A stretch of DNA of 64,000 bases from Angiostrongylus vasorum (lineage: Eukaryota; Nematoda; Chromadorea; Rhabditida; Metastrongylidae): NCBI GenBank assembly GCA_018806985.1, contig JADANN010000092.1:147576-211575 (forward strand). Reading direction: 5' to 3'. Positions 26,101-41,100 of this stretch are shown here, in pieces. Each line of letters begins with the position of its first letter. Positions within the stretch are counted from its first letter, which is position 1. A program made the translations under genes and the position numbers. The notes beneath the pieces were generated by a model. The model worked only from the letters and a program-made list of their open reading frames with translations, was not told where the DNA came from and ran no database searches.

Positions 26101-29100
26101 ATACAGGGCTTGTGTCTCCTAGACGACCACAGCACTAGATACTACAGCGTGGTCACGTGAGCAACTCTATGGCTAAAAGAATTGTAATTCATTCATTGAA
26201 ATGGATTAATATAAGGATGAATTGTTAAGAGCATATTAAATTAAGACGACATGATAAAATTTTAAATAAACGAGTCAAGCTACCCAGTAATGAAGGATCA
26301 CCTTTATCCAAATGGGACTTTTTGGTGACATTCTTTGTGGAATCGGCATTGGTGATGAGAATTCGTTCAGAACGGGTGAGCAAATGCCTTGGAGAAAGCC
26401 ACCGCTTGGAGATGGCTGTAATATGTCAAAAAGTGGAATTACTTGAGTTCAGATCAAAATACAAGGTAGTTTAGTGTTCTTTTCGTCCGATTACTGTCCG
26501 GAAAAGCCCTATCACATGCTGCTTATTATCCTCTAATCGGTGACTTGCAAAAATTCTAATAGGATTTCATTGCTAACCACACAAATGTTGTATAAATTGG
26601 GCGACACGGCAGCGGATGGCATCGGAGACATGGCTCCTATCGTAGGTGGAGTGAAGAAACGCGATGGAGGACGTATTGTGGTAACCTATAACGGCATCTT
26701 CACAAGATATGATATAACAACTAGTAATATTTAGATACCAAGGTGTCGGTCGTCTTCTTAAAAATAGGATATAAAGCAAACCTCTACCTGACCACTAACT
26801 CTTCGTTGTATAACAGTCGGATCAAGCGAGGATCCAACGAGCGGTGATGCAGGAAAGCTGATGTTCGGAGATAAAAACGATGGGAGGGCGACAAGGCCAG
26901 GACTCATGAGAGGAGATTCAAAACCAACATCTGCACCGTCACCCCGCAGCGGTGTTGGTCGAGGAAGAGCCGGTGTGACATGAGTAATTGCGTCGTTGTC
27001 CACGTCTTCTATTGGAGTTCTTCCCATTTCGTCTGACGTTTTGAAGTCGAAATTGAATGCCTACAGTGCAGTCGAGTCTTTCACATTTTCGTCCTTTATT
27101 TAAATGAAAAAAACAATAGAATTATTAAGTTATGGTTTTGGAAGCTATGTACGTATAACAAAAAATGTTAGCTATGCCGGAAAATTTGAAAATATTGAGC
27201 AAATTTGCACAAGGTATGACCATTAGCTGATTCAAAACAAGCGCTTACGAGTACTTCGCTTATTAAAATAGGTGACATTCCTAACGCGATAAACTCATAC
27301 CTTCCCAGGTCTTTGCGTATTGTTATGTGTTATTTCGGAACGAGTTTTTTTATCCTTGGCACACCATTTCCAATCCGGATGTGCCTTGAAATGAGCTTCT
27401 TTTACCTGAATGAAAAAGTTGAGTTATTACAATCACAGCTTTGACTGTGAATGCTGAATAAGTAATGAGCAAGACCTGTGTGGCAAGTTTATGATACTGT
27501 TGCTTCTCATCAGCTCCTAGAGCATACCACCATTCTCCGAGGATTTTTGACACCGTGCGGTTATCACGATTTGGATACTTATTGTGAACCATTGGTCGAT
27601 GTCGTTTTGAGAAAATCATGAATGCATTCATCGGACGCCGAATGTGTTCTCTTTTCTAAAAGTTCTCGGAAATCTCTGCAAGTCTAGAAACCAGTACGCC
27701 ATCCAATCATCATGTGTCCAATTAAGACACGAGGATGACATGAACAATAGCAGATAGTAAAACGAATGCGTACCCTTTCCGACTTTGGTTTTTGGTTGTT
27801 CTTCTCCTTCGTGAACTCGATCGACGGGGGTTGTTCGTTGTGCTGGTCATACTGGTCCTCAACTTCTGAAAAATCATCTCTTAACATCTTTAGCGTTTGA
27901 TTGTTCGTTCTGAATGCTAATTGAAAACTGAAAAATTCTCCATTTCTATGAAACTATCACAGTTGTTTTTGAGCATTTCATTAAACCACCTTTCAAAACA
28001 AATGCTACACGTGATTAAAAAAAACAACAATCACATTGCTAAGGATACCAGAAGCACTTAACCTGATGAGGGTCTGATAAGTGGCCACTAGAACAGCGAA
28101 TATGCTGATTATCACAGGTTTTTTGGTTTGTTAGAATTTTTAAATTTGGCTTAGAAAGCACCGTTTTGTTGGGGTTCAGTGCTTAAAAGCCTCAACCACC
28201 TGTTATAGTACGACTTTACGAGGACATATCAGGTGAACCACCACACCCAATGGTTTATCACTTCACCGTGACTGAGAGATGTTGCAAACTGTCGAAATGC
28301 AATGAATTGAGCTTATGGGTTCATCCACCCAACGGAGTATAAAATGCTGAGGAAAAGTCCGACGTTTACATCTGGAAATGTGGCCAAAAAATAAACTGTC
28401 TGCAATCACTGCACCTTGGCAGTAACATAGTTATCAGCTGAAAAATGAGAAGGATTAGAAAAGCACTTGCACGGTTTTCAACACTGTAGGGACGAAAAAC
28501 CTTATTCGACCAGTAATTTACCAGTGAAATGCCAACTATTTTGGGACCCGCCCAACTCCTCGTTACTCTTGAAAGTGAGGCATCCAGTTATTAAAATAAC
28601 TGAGCGAACTATTTGTGATAGGATTCTGAAAGAAGGGTGACAATATGTATATTTCATATTTTAACCTGTAACATCTCATGCTGTTGTTTGATTACTGGCA
28701 ATAGTTGTCGAATAACAAGAGTAACTAAGAAGTTGAAAACTTCATAGTTCTTGTAAAAGAAGCGGACAGACATCCGTAAATTCCCATGATTTTTATTTAA
28801 GTTAAGGAAGTTTGAAATGACTCGGGAGATGTTGGCTCAAATTTTAAGGGAGCGATTAATTTTAGCCATGTACGATTATATTCAATGCACACTGTCACTG
28901 TATTAAGGTAGGTTTATGTTTTTGATCAACGTTTAATACGATGGTAAGGAATACTCTTTTGACATAGTACCTCTCGTGAAAACTGTTGCTTCACTGAACA
29001 ACACAAGCTCCAGTTAAACTATTCAAACTGACTACAATTTACCGCACCACTCTTGGCGTAGCCACCAAGCAGATCTTCGGTGGGTGTTTCGCTGCCGATT

Positions 29101-32100
29101 TGAAGCGGAGGCGTTAATGAACCGTCCATCGCTTTTGATACTATCCACTGAAAGTAACTAGTAGAAAGGATGGACACTTTTAATTAAAAACACTTTCTGG
29201 TGTCGCTCCATTAAAGTAGGTCACTGAAACTTCCTGTTCTCAAAAGAAAAGCAGAAACACGCTAAAGTAATGGGCAACAGTAAGAAATATATTTGAAAAC
29301 TATAATGATTTCTGTAAAAAAAAATTCAGTAGTGAACGAGAACTGAAACGAAGGCGAACCAAAATCAAGATGTAGGAGGAAAAAGTATGTGGGAAAAAAT
29401 GCAGTTCACTGAAACACACCCGTTATGCCAATGCATGTTAAAATAAATCTGGGTTTTTATTTATAACTTTATCGTAGATTGGCATAAGAAGTAGAACTGT
29501 ACGTGAGAGCTTACATTTTGCTCGATTTTTCTTGAACGCAAAGAGTTTCCCGGCGATTGTTCGGGTGCATCTGCAAAAAGAACTTAAAAATGTCAATCTT
29601 TTACACGTCGTTTTACTAGTTCCTTTTCTTTTTCATTCGGTCATAGTGTTGGCTTGTTTTTGCTATTTTTTACTGCTAACAGATTTCGTTGTGTTCACTT
29701 CATACCACGAGATGTTCATGAATTCAAAGAGGAGAGAAATAAACACACTTGGACACTTAGACACTTAGACCCTTGGACGGCCCATGTTCGCGAGTTATGC
29801 GGACCCCAGAACATTTCGTCCATGGTAGTGGTTTGATTCGAGCATGGTGTAGGTTTGAGTCGTCGTTGCACAGGCAGATGTGAGTAGAGCTGATTGAATT
29901 TAGTTACGCACCCGTACGCCCAACGTGTTGGTTGTCTTTCTGGGACGCGTGCAAGCTCGTGCAGCCCACTCCACAGTTCTTTTCGTCAGTCTGTCGTCAG
30001 TTTTCCTCATTACGGCCCATCCATCCTTCGCTATCGAAATGTATCCTCTTTTTCCTTGATCCTGAAGAGCAAACAGGTTTCGAAGATCAGAGCTTTGCAT
30101 TCCAGTTAGATGTTGTGTATGCCGATTGTATTTAATAAGACCTCGTTCAAGCCATCTGTGGTGCGCAAAGTTGTGGACGTGGTCGAAGTCTCAGCCCAGG
30201 TCTCCAGTGTATAAAAGAGCGCTGGGAGGACTGTTGAAAAAGAAAAGGTGAGCCAGACCTTTGAATCGGTTCACTGCTCGGCTGCTTTTTTGACAGGGTC
30301 GAATGAGGTCAGTGCTGCTCTCCTTCTTCCGTCTAATACGTTCTTTATGTTGTTCTAAATGTTCATTGAACGTCAAGGTACACGTTCGAGGTGACCTCGG
30401 CAACAAGGGGACCACCCACTTCGATTTTTTTCTCATTCGCATAGTCTATTCTTCGTGAACTGGGTGTTAGCTCTCTTTATGGGCAGTTCAATATTTTTCT
30501 CCGTTCGCTGACTTCATTGAGCATCGTCTCTGCTTCGCTGATACCTCTGGAAAACATTATGATGTCACCCGAAAAACGAAGATTTTATTAAAATTCTCCA
30601 TCAATAACTATTTCCTTCTCATCCTAATCGAGTGACTTCATTGTCCAATGTAGTGCTGTGGTATACAGCTTTGGCAATATGGCGTCGCCTTTTCGCACTC
30701 CTTTTCGCGTCTGCATGGTAAGAGTTCGAAGGAAAAGCCGTGTTTTCTTCTGGCAGCTCCGATAAGAGCCGGATGGATTCTTATTTAAGAGGGATCCACT
30801 CTTCCGTCGACGAGCACTGATAGGATTGCATTTTTTTCGACAGAGTCAAACGCTTTTTCAAAGTCGATAAAAGTTAGGATTAGCTCAGGTGGTATTCTCA
30901 ACGAACTTCTACGACCTTGAACACGGTTTGGAAGTATTATTTTGCTGCATGCCCAGAAACAAACTGGAAGCACTAATTCATAACTGCTTTCTCAAATTAC
31001 TTAAGCTTATCGCTTTTTGCGAATTGCATTATAGTACACTATTTTCAAGGAAGCGTGAAGCGCAACGGTGGCGATTCGGATCATTGCACGGACGGCCCGC
31101 CCTAATCAGGCGCTGGTACGACGTCGTCCCGGTCCCACCAAGCCTCTCCTTCTTCCGAAATCCAGAAATTGGTACGAGGCTAGTCTGGAACAAGCTTACT
31201 TTCTCTAATTCACGCGGGAATGCCATGGACGGCTGTCTCGGATGCGAAAAAAGATTCACTCGACCAAGATTCAACGACATTCGAAGTCAAGTAGCAGCCG
31301 AAGCCATGCGCAAAAAAAGTTTTGAAAACTTCATGAATGGTTGATATGAGGAAACTAAATGAATGCAAGAAATGCTGGGATCCGCACAGTGGTACATGTG
31401 GTGTTGGCTCACGTAATGAATAAATAGTGGATGAAACCCTATCTACAAATATTACATTGTGAGATGAGTTCCAAAAAGGTGATCAAAAATAGAGTAAACA
31501 GACACAAGCGTCACAAATTGTCGTCGTAGTAAATTACTATTTGTTTCGGAATCAGCAATAATAATGAAAGTGACAAATTATGACGATTATAATGACAACA
31601 GAAACACGGCAAAACGTTATGATTATGGACTATGATATCACGCCAGAAAAGCGACTATTGTACCCGTGGCATGTTTTCAAGAGGGTTTCATAGGTTGGTG
31701 CAGAAATAATGGCCGATTTCGTCATTGTGAAATTTACAAAAACATTTTTCAACGACTTTTCATTGCTGACATCGTTATTTACACTGCTTAAACTCAAAAT
31801 CTGGCCAGCAATTTACTATAGCACACCTAATCTGGAACGTAGTAAACAATGATTCTAGACTAGTTTAAATGACACTCTTAAGGACGAAAGTCGTACATCT
31901 TGGCTTCAAGAGTCCAACCTTGGATGTGAAGTAACCGTAAAATGTCTTCAAAGCATGTGGTAGGGCTTCTGAACGCACGACGAAAAGATAACCTCTAACG
32001 TTTCGTATCGCAGATATGAGCTTTATTGAAAGAGAGGACCGTGGATAGCCTATCAGCAGTATACGGAAACTATCTGAAGTCGATGATCGATGCTGCACCT

Positions 32101-35100
32101 TAAGATCTATTTTAGAGGTAGTAGAAGAACTTAGCATTCACGATTAAACAATTGACAAGTGAAAAAACTCAGTAAATGCCTGCCTCATGAATTCAATGAA
32201 AAGTTGCAAAATCGTCATCATGAAGACCATGCTGTGCTTCTTTTACACAATAAAAACGACTATTCTGCATTGCGACGTTGATGATAATTGTAGCCTACAC
32301 CATAACTTACGACATTCAGTTGAGTAAATGAACCAAGATAGGACTCTTAGTTTATTTTCTAAATTTTAATTGGTATCAAAAGGTAGTTGATTTCTAATTG
32401 TAACAGTTACTTAGTTTTCAGCAACGAGAAAATCATTTAATACAAGATTCCCAGTCTTGGTGAAACAGCTACAACGGAGAAGACAAATCTCCGCGCTCGA
32501 TGAAATTCTAAATAAATTCTACTGAAGCGTATGCGTCCAGACATGGCCAACAGAAAACGTCTAATCTTCTTGCACGATCGCGCTTGATCACATAACTGCA
32601 CAACTGATGCTGCAAATATTGCATGCGTTTTGCAAATAAAAGCTAGTTTGTGCAGCGTACTAAGTGGCCTCACGTTAAGCGGCAATCACTTTTTTCGGAC
32701 ATTGTGACAGCTAGTACCAGACAAAATCTTCGATAACTTAGCCACTGCAAAAATTACCGTCCGAGAATTCATCTGTTCCATAAAGTTAGAATTTTATGTT
32801 AGCACGAGAAATCAGCAACTTGTTTCATGTTGGAAAAATATGTGAATTCCAGTGATTTCTCTATCCTTGTTTTTATTTCTGACTTGAAATTGACGAAATT
32901 GGACTTTAATTTCCTTTGAATACTTTGGACACGGAGAAATTTCATAACCGAATTCGTTCGACTTTTTCAGTTTTAGAACTTGAGGGCGAATATTGAGGTG
33001 AGATATGAATGGGCATTTCCAGTTAATTAACATTTCAAACGTGTTGTGAAATTCTTGATGCTCTTCATCGATTTCAGGACAGTTTTTTTTTAATGCCGTT
33101 ATCGTTTTGCCCGAATTGAGAAACTTTTGGTGAATAAGTCATCCAGCAAACTTTTAGAGTGCCACAACAGCCTCCTATCGGTGCAAAACCTGCTTAGAAA
33201 AAGTGTTCACGAGCTACACCCCCGGATCTGATGTGGTCGAGAAACAAAGGAAAAGCATCGGAGTATTGCTATTCATGACGATTTCTTTCCTCTTTGGAAA
33301 AAATATGTGGGACCCCCTTTGCTTGACATTTTTCAGCCTTTTCATTTCTTCCAAATGACAAATGATCCACTGTATTCTTGATAATTAAATGCGAGTTAGT
33401 TCTGACAGGGATTTGTTCATTAAAAGTTGCTGACGTTTCAGCGGTTTTGCATACTTCGGAGCCTCAAATTCGCACGCAATCTACTCATCCAAACACTTTC
33501 AAAATATTGTTTACTGATTAATGCAAAGTTCTTCTGCACTTCTTGAATGGTTTTTACAAATTCAGCATCGACTAACGCCTATATTTCCACTGTTAACCGC
33601 TGATGAAGGCTTAATACCTTCTTCGCCATGAAGACTCAAATGTGCAATATGGAACTTTTTGAAACATCTGCGCAAGGTGCATTTAGAAGAGCTACCGTAG
33701 CTCCATAGTTTAGTGAAACGAGAAGGAGACGATATTCTTTACTTAAGAACATTATACAAAGAACAAGGATTGAAGTGGTATGCAACACAATATTTTTGAC
33801 TAATACTTGTTGTAAAGTATAACTGCAAATATAACTTCTATAATGCTGAGATATTAGCGAAACTCCGGACCGGAGGTGTCTGCGGTGGGGAACGAACGCG
33901 CTATTGTCCTTTCCGGGGACTAACGCGTTCACCAGCGCACCATGCGGGTCCTTCGTTTCGCATGTCTCTCAGCTAGTTCTATCGATCAGCGCCATCAGCA
34001 GTCTTCTGTCAACGGGATTGATCTGGGGTACCCAAATCAAAATGGCAAAAGATCGATAGAACTAGCTGAGAGACAGGCGAAACGAAGGACCCGCATGGTG
34101 CGGTGCTGAACGCGTTACTCTCCGGAAAGGACATCCGGAGTTTTGCAATTATCTCAGCATTATAGAAGTTATATTTCACAACATACCCTACCGTTAAGAA
34201 GAATAGGCAGTAAATAAAAATGTTAAGATTATAACTGCAAAATTTATTGAAGATAACGACAAGCTCCTGTATTTTTGCACTAACATCCTCAGAGGGGCGC
34301 GTGTGGTGCTGTGGTCGGAGGCACCCTGCAACACATACGTGGAATCGATCCCCTCGCCCGTGGCTCACCAAGCCTTCCATCACTCCGGGGTCGGCAAATT
34401 TGTACCAGACTTGTCTGGGAGGATAGCAGCACTGGCTGGACATATTGGTAAGCTACTGCGGTTCATTATAAAGGACAGAAATGAATTCAATTACCTCCAA
34501 ACGGTGCTTAATGAAGTCGAATGCATGACGCATCACTCAAGGATTGATCAACGCCAACAGCTCTGTACTTTATCCCTTTTAGCATCCTTGTGGATTCGGT
34601 TTCTACATCGTCCTTGAGCGGTTGGTTACTTTTTCATTCCTACTTTCGTTTCTGATTTCGGTTTTAACATCTCTACGAATCAAATAGTAGGAAGACCGAG
34701 CGAAAGATTCGTCGCCGAAAACACAGCTCCCTCTGACCCACATCGTGGTGAAGACCTGGATACGCCCTTGCAAGGTTACGTCAGGCCTCCAGGGAGGACC
34801 AAGTTGCACGACCAGCAATAGGCCAGCCTCAGTTCCCCGCACACTGGGTGCTCCCGTCTGTGACGTCAGGCGGTGAGACGACCGGTGAGAGGCCAGGAAA
34901 TCTCGGGTTACGCAGGACGTCAGTGGAACCGGATCTGACTAACACACGCACGTCACGCCATGGAGATTGGTTCTTGCTATGCACGGATAATGCCAGAACA
35001 CTCTCCACAGACGCCGATCTTCACGCCCTTCTTGTAGCCGCAGATCGCATTAAATTTCACGTGATCGCATTACAAGAAACAAAAAATCAAGAAGACCGAC

Positions 35101-38100
35101 ATACGCCATCTAAACAACGGGGACCCTTGTGATCCGTGGAGAAAAGGTCCCGTCACGAAATGTCGGCGGCGTAGGCTTTGTCGTCCACCCGTCCATTGTC
35201 CATCTCGTCGACTCATACGAGATCCTTTCCCCGCGCATAGCCGTCCTCCGTCTTCAGCTGTCGCATCATAAGAAGATCACTTTCATCAACTGCTACTCAC
35301 AGACCGACGCAGCTGGTGAGCACGAATTAAATGCGCTCTACTATCAGTTTGAGGATGTCATCCGCAACGATAAAGCATATCATAAATTTGTTGTCGGAGA
35401 CTACAACGCTAGAATAGAAAAGGCCAACGAGAAGGAATACAGGAACGGAAATTTTGGATTAGGAGAAAGAAATGAAAATGGGAACCGTCTCGCAGGACTC
35501 TTGTCAGCAGCACATCTCTTCCATGGAAACTGATTTTTCCAGAAGAAAGAAAGCCGCCGCTGGACATGGGAGACTCCCAACCACATGACTCATGCGGAGA
35601 ACGACCATATCCTGACAAACAGAAGTGGCGCCTACTTGACACATCGGTAGTCCCGTCATTCTGTATTGTTTCCGATCATCGCTTTCTTGGCGCGAAGATT
35701 CGATTCAGCCACAAGCTTGAAAAGAACTCTCTTCATATACGACGAGAACAATCTGAACGAAGTCCTATCCAAACGTGACTGGCAGATTAAAGAAGACCCG
35801 ATCGAAGACTACGAGATGCTTGTCGAAGGACTGAAAAGCTGTGCCGAGCTTCGCTTTAGTTCCTCAAGCAAGAAGACCGGGTCGCATCTTCGTCACTATT
35901 AAGGAGTTGCTCGAAAAGACAGGGAAAGTGAAGCTTGATCCTACTGCAACACGTTTGACATGGCTAGTAATAAATGCCAGCTGCAGAATAGTTTTGCAGG
36001 AAGATCTACAACGGTACAAGCAGAAGAAACTATTGGAAGCAGCAGAAAAAAGAAGCAGTCTGAAAAAATGCCGTCGGGACTTGTGTGATTATAATGTTCC
36101 GCTGTCAGGTTTGATGAACGAAGATGGGATCGTCAAAGTTCCCGCGATGATACGGAATTAATAGCGGAAACGTTCTACACCAACCTTTTCCGTTCCACAA
36201 TCCCTGTTTCGGATCCTAATAACCCTACTACAGAAAAACCACCTGGAATTCTTCCATCGGAGGTTCGAGTTGCGATGGAAAGCATGAAAATAGGCACAGC
36301 TCCAGGACCAGACAATGTCACCGCCGATTTCCTTACAGCTGGATGCCACAATTTACATGTACTTCTCGCAAATCATATGACAGCCCACCTTCGAAAGGAA
36401 AAAATCCCAGGCCAGTGGAGAGCGTCGCGTACGGTCATCCTGTCCAAGAAAGGAGACCGAAGGGATCTTCGTAACTATCGTCCCATATGCTTGTTGAGTG
36501 TACTCTACAAGCTCTTCACGAAGATTATCGTCTTGCACATATCAAGGACATTGGATGAGGCGCAACCAGTCGAACAAGTAGGATTTCGGAAAGGATTTTG
36601 CTGTATGGACCACATCCAAACCAGGTCATCGAAGCTTGTCGGGAATACCACCTGCTCTAGTCCAAACCTTTTTCGATTGTGAAAAAGCGTTTGACAGTGT
36701 CGAAACGAATGCAATCCTATCAGCGCTCGTCGACCAAGGAGTGGACCCGTCCTACATAAGAACTCTGTGCGACTGTTATCGGAACTGCACTACGAAAACA
36801 CAGCTTTTCCATCGACCTCTTACCATACCCATAGGAAAAGGGGTTCCACAGGGCGACACAGCATCGCCAAAGCTGTTCACTGCCGCACTGCAGTGGATAA
36901 TGAAGTCACTCGACTGGGATGAGAAAGGCATACGTATTGATGGAAAATTCCTATCAAACATTCGTTTTGCCGACGATATTGTCATCTTCTCAAGAAGTAC
37001 TAGCGAAGCAGAGATGATGATCAACGAGCTCAATGAAGGGAGGAGAGAGATCGGACTTCGCATAAATCGAAAGAAGACCCAGTTCACGAAAAACGCACGT
37101 TGCGAAGGCGGAAAGATTGAATTGGATGGCTCTCTCATTGCAGAGACCACCTCGTACATATATCTTGGGCGATCAATGAACATGGAAAACAACATGAAGG
37201 AGGAAATAGATAGAAGAAGGAGAGTAGCTTGGGCCGCATTCGGGCCTCTCAAAGAAGCCACCGACCAACTGAAGGGCCCGAAAATCCGCGCTCATCTCTT
37301 CGATTCTACGGTCCTCCCAGCGCTCTGTTATGCTGCGGAGACATGGGTTGATACTTTAACTACGTCAAGAATGCTTCGCACTACTCACAGAGCGCTTGAG
37401 CGATGTCTCCTGAAATATAACCGGCACTCTCAATAGCTAGCCGGAATGCGAAGCCTTGACCTTCGAAATCTGTCACATCTTCGAGATCCAGGCGATTATA
37501 CATCGATTGCGAAACATAGATGGGCCGGTCACATAATGAGAAGAACGGACGACAGATGGACGAAAAGAACAGTGGAGTGGACTCCAAGAGAATGCAAACG
37601 TCCCCCCAGGACGACCACCTACACGTTGGGCGGACGTGTTCGTAAACAAAATTAATCAGCTGTACCCGCAGCTGCAGTTGTTTTACAGATTATGGTACGA
37701 GACTCGCAAGCGCTACCATGCTCGAGACCACGAGACCACCACCATGGACTACGATTGCGATAGAAAGGAACAAATGGCATATGTGCTAGGGTCCGCACAA
37801 CTCGTGAAGACGGACCGTCCAAGTATCTAAGTATCCAAGTAACATCCTTGTGTAATTGACAATTTGCGTAGTGAAAGCAGAAACATTTCTCAAAGCAAAA
37901 TTTGTAAAGAAAAGTTGTGATGAATTTTTCGAACTCGATAGGCAGAATGCTCTGTAATCCCCTAAACTTTAGCAAAACCAAAACATCAGGAATTATTGTC
38001 AAGAAAAATCTAGAGTTTTCCAACAACTTCAGTGGTGTCACTGGTGTTCGTCAACTGCAGTGGTCGTTTGTACTACACGACAGAGCGCATCTTCATGTAC

Positions 38101-41100
38101 CACACGTGAATCCTCAAAAACTGAACGGTTGATAGATTACGCTCAATTTCTTCTTAACTGGTTTGTAATGTCTTAAAATGTACAGATAACATTTTTCGCG
38201 AAAAAAATTCTTGCCAATCGCATAACAGCAATAGACACTTTCGACGATGCTGTCGATTCCCGAGGTTCGAACTTTATTCATATAAATGCGTCGCTTTCTT
38301 TTTCAGCATTTGAAGGTTTGTTATACAGCATACGTCTTACTTCTGTACAGAAAAAAAAACACATACAACACAACAGTAGCTGAGGTTTCGGCAGTATCTC
38401 CTTCTTCAGAGTCTGGAAGGGTATACTGATGTACAATTTATTACGCCACATACTTGAAAAAGAAAACGACGCATTTATAATTCAATTCCAAGGTTAATGG
38501 AAAGTCGATCCTGGAATCTAGGCAAAATTTCCACGAATGTAACATTTTCAAAGGGTATGCCGAATGCGAAAAATTCTATTTTGCTTGATGAAGTTGAATA
38601 GAAAACAACTGCTGCATATTAAAATTTGAGTCTAAAATCGTATACTTCACACTTTAACAATAGCCTTACTCATACGTTGGTCACTGTTGGTGGTATATTC
38701 TAGGCGTTGTTGCTGGTGCTGTCGTCGTTCTTGATGTTGCTGTTGTTGTTCCTGCTGTTGCGAGGTGGTCTCGCTAGTACCGCATTCGTCACCATCTCCG
38801 TTAATTTGATAAGCTACAAAACGGGGACAATAACAGAACTGAAGAGTCGATGAGCCTGCGACTTTTCTATTTCATGATAGATAAATTCTCTCCCCTACAA
38901 GAACTCAATGCATCGTAATAAAGCTTTTTTTTTGAGAATGGATCCAATAATATGATTCCCTTATGTAGTTCGGTAAGCCCAGGAAGGAAAATCTGATAAG
39001 ACGGAAAAGGTTGATTAAAATTAAATGAAAAAATCTAATGATGTGACGTTTCATTTGGAAGCGAAAAAGGTGAGAAGTGGTAAATGAAAAGAGCTTTTTT
39101 TGCTATGTTGGCTGAGTTGATCTCTATGCAGCTTTAGGGCGTGGACGGAATTCAAAATGTAGATTTCGGCGGCGAATATGTAAAAGTAAACTAAGTAACT
39201 CATCGTTGTTGTAAGCGCTTCTTCACTTTTGGAATTATTTATAGTAGAACGAGGAAAGCATATAGGAAGCAGAAGATCCCACAAAACTAATACCTCGCTA
39301 AACAAGCTTTTGAGGTAATAAATTTATGAGGGATGATTTTAATTTATAAAGAAAAAAAGCATGAAAATGATTGCACATAGTTTGATGCACTTCATTACTA
39401 TGCACTGCAAGCAATGCATGTAATCCCGAATCTGATAAACAGATGCCCCCCAAATTTTATGTACAAGTATCAGCGTTAATGATGATTAGATGTTTTATGC
39501 AATTAAGTAGAACGCACTTGTACCTGACCCGTTGTGTGACCTTCCAGCAGCCGTCGATCCACCATTTCCATGTGAATCGTCGTCTCGATCAGCGCCGTCT
39601 TCCGAACCATCACTCTTTCGGCAAACGCTCACATCTGAATGCTACTATTCAGTAACAAAAACCTATTACTGAAATTCATCTCTGATATGTGAAGGACGCA
39701 TCAACGTTGCAGACAAACTTGAACGAACTGTCATCTTCATCGCCTTCTTCTTCCTCTTCCTCCTCCTGTTTGACGCTGTTGTTGGTAAGGCTCGTTTGTT
39801 GTGCATTAATTTGTTGCTGAAGGAGCCAAAACTCAAAAAGCAACTGGTGTAGTCCGTCAGACTCAGTAAAATTTCCGATTGCCATATAATCAAGTCACTA
39901 GCACTAGTCACTGAGAACTGCAACGAAGCAGTACCTGTTGCTGAAGTAATGGAGCAGCGAAATTTTGCTGAAGAGCTGTGGTGAACTGAAATGCTCCAGT
40001 CAACATAGTGAAATCAGTGCGGCAGCCAGCGGTTGGCATCAATGGCAGCAGTTGATGCACTTGAGGAAACGAGTCAAAACGCAGTTGACTGAGATTTAAT
40101 AATGTCTGCGTTTGCGATGTTCGATCCATCTGTCAAACGAAAATTATCAACTAGAGACCATAAGATTTACAAATAAAACAATTCGCAGTAAAAATTGTTC
40201 CTTATCCCTACAATCCACCTGAACTATAAACATTGTCAGATTTAGAATTAAGCGACTAAATTGGGATCAACCGTGGATCCTTTTTGAATGTGACTTACGG
40301 AACTTAATGATCAGTTTAAAAAAATTATTTTTGACAATTAAATTAATTCATGGGTAGAATTAGACTGGTATTAAACGACAAAACACAAGAAAATTATTTT
40401 GAGTCACAAATTTTAGAACAGTAAAAATTCTACATAAAACATATCAGAAGCGAAAGTAATGTCGATTTGATCTATCTGGTAAGAATTAAATGCTTTTGTT
40501 TCCAACGAAAGCACCTCCTTTATCTTTGTTTTACATGCCATTCTAAGGCTGTGTTGACGGTCTACAATCTTAACCTTAATGCTTTCATTTCTAACTTTAA
40601 TCTGCGTTTCGTTTAAACGTTCAAATAGAAATGAGAAGCACTGAATCGACAGTAGCGTTAAGGCGAAGTCAAATCATAACTTAAGGCGACAGAAACTGTT
40701 CAGGATTTTTAAACAACACCCAGCGCTCAATTTTGCACGGTCGCCACTTGGAAAGCGCATAGGCGCATAATCAAATGCAGCTTAGGGAACGATGCTGGTT
40801 TTATGAAAACAGTCGGTAATTTCTCGATAAGTAGAGCACTTAAGAGATTATTATAAAAATAATGTTACTGAGGTCAACATGTTTAACTATGACGGTTAGA
40901 AATCAAATAATACTGTACTGCCAGTCGAAGAACTGTCAATAAATTCGTTCGAAAAAAGATTGCAAATCAATAAATTTAGAGAACATGTTCTCGTGTGCCA
41001 TTGCTGACACTATATCTGTGTTAGAGGAGCTACTGAATGGCTACAAATAGTACAGCAAAGAGGTTCTGCGTAACCAAATAAAGCAGTAAGAAAAATTCAC

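Noticed and set aside
26573..26779. Open minus-strand frame between Capicua exons 16 and 17
   Set aside because: No acceptor/donor pair fits the phase 0 needed on both sides; exons 16 and 17 join cleanly without it.
39740..39775. CTTCTTCCTCTTCC run as a regulatory polypyrimidine tract
   Set aside because: It is the antisense of the poly-Glu stretch encoded by Capicua exon 12.
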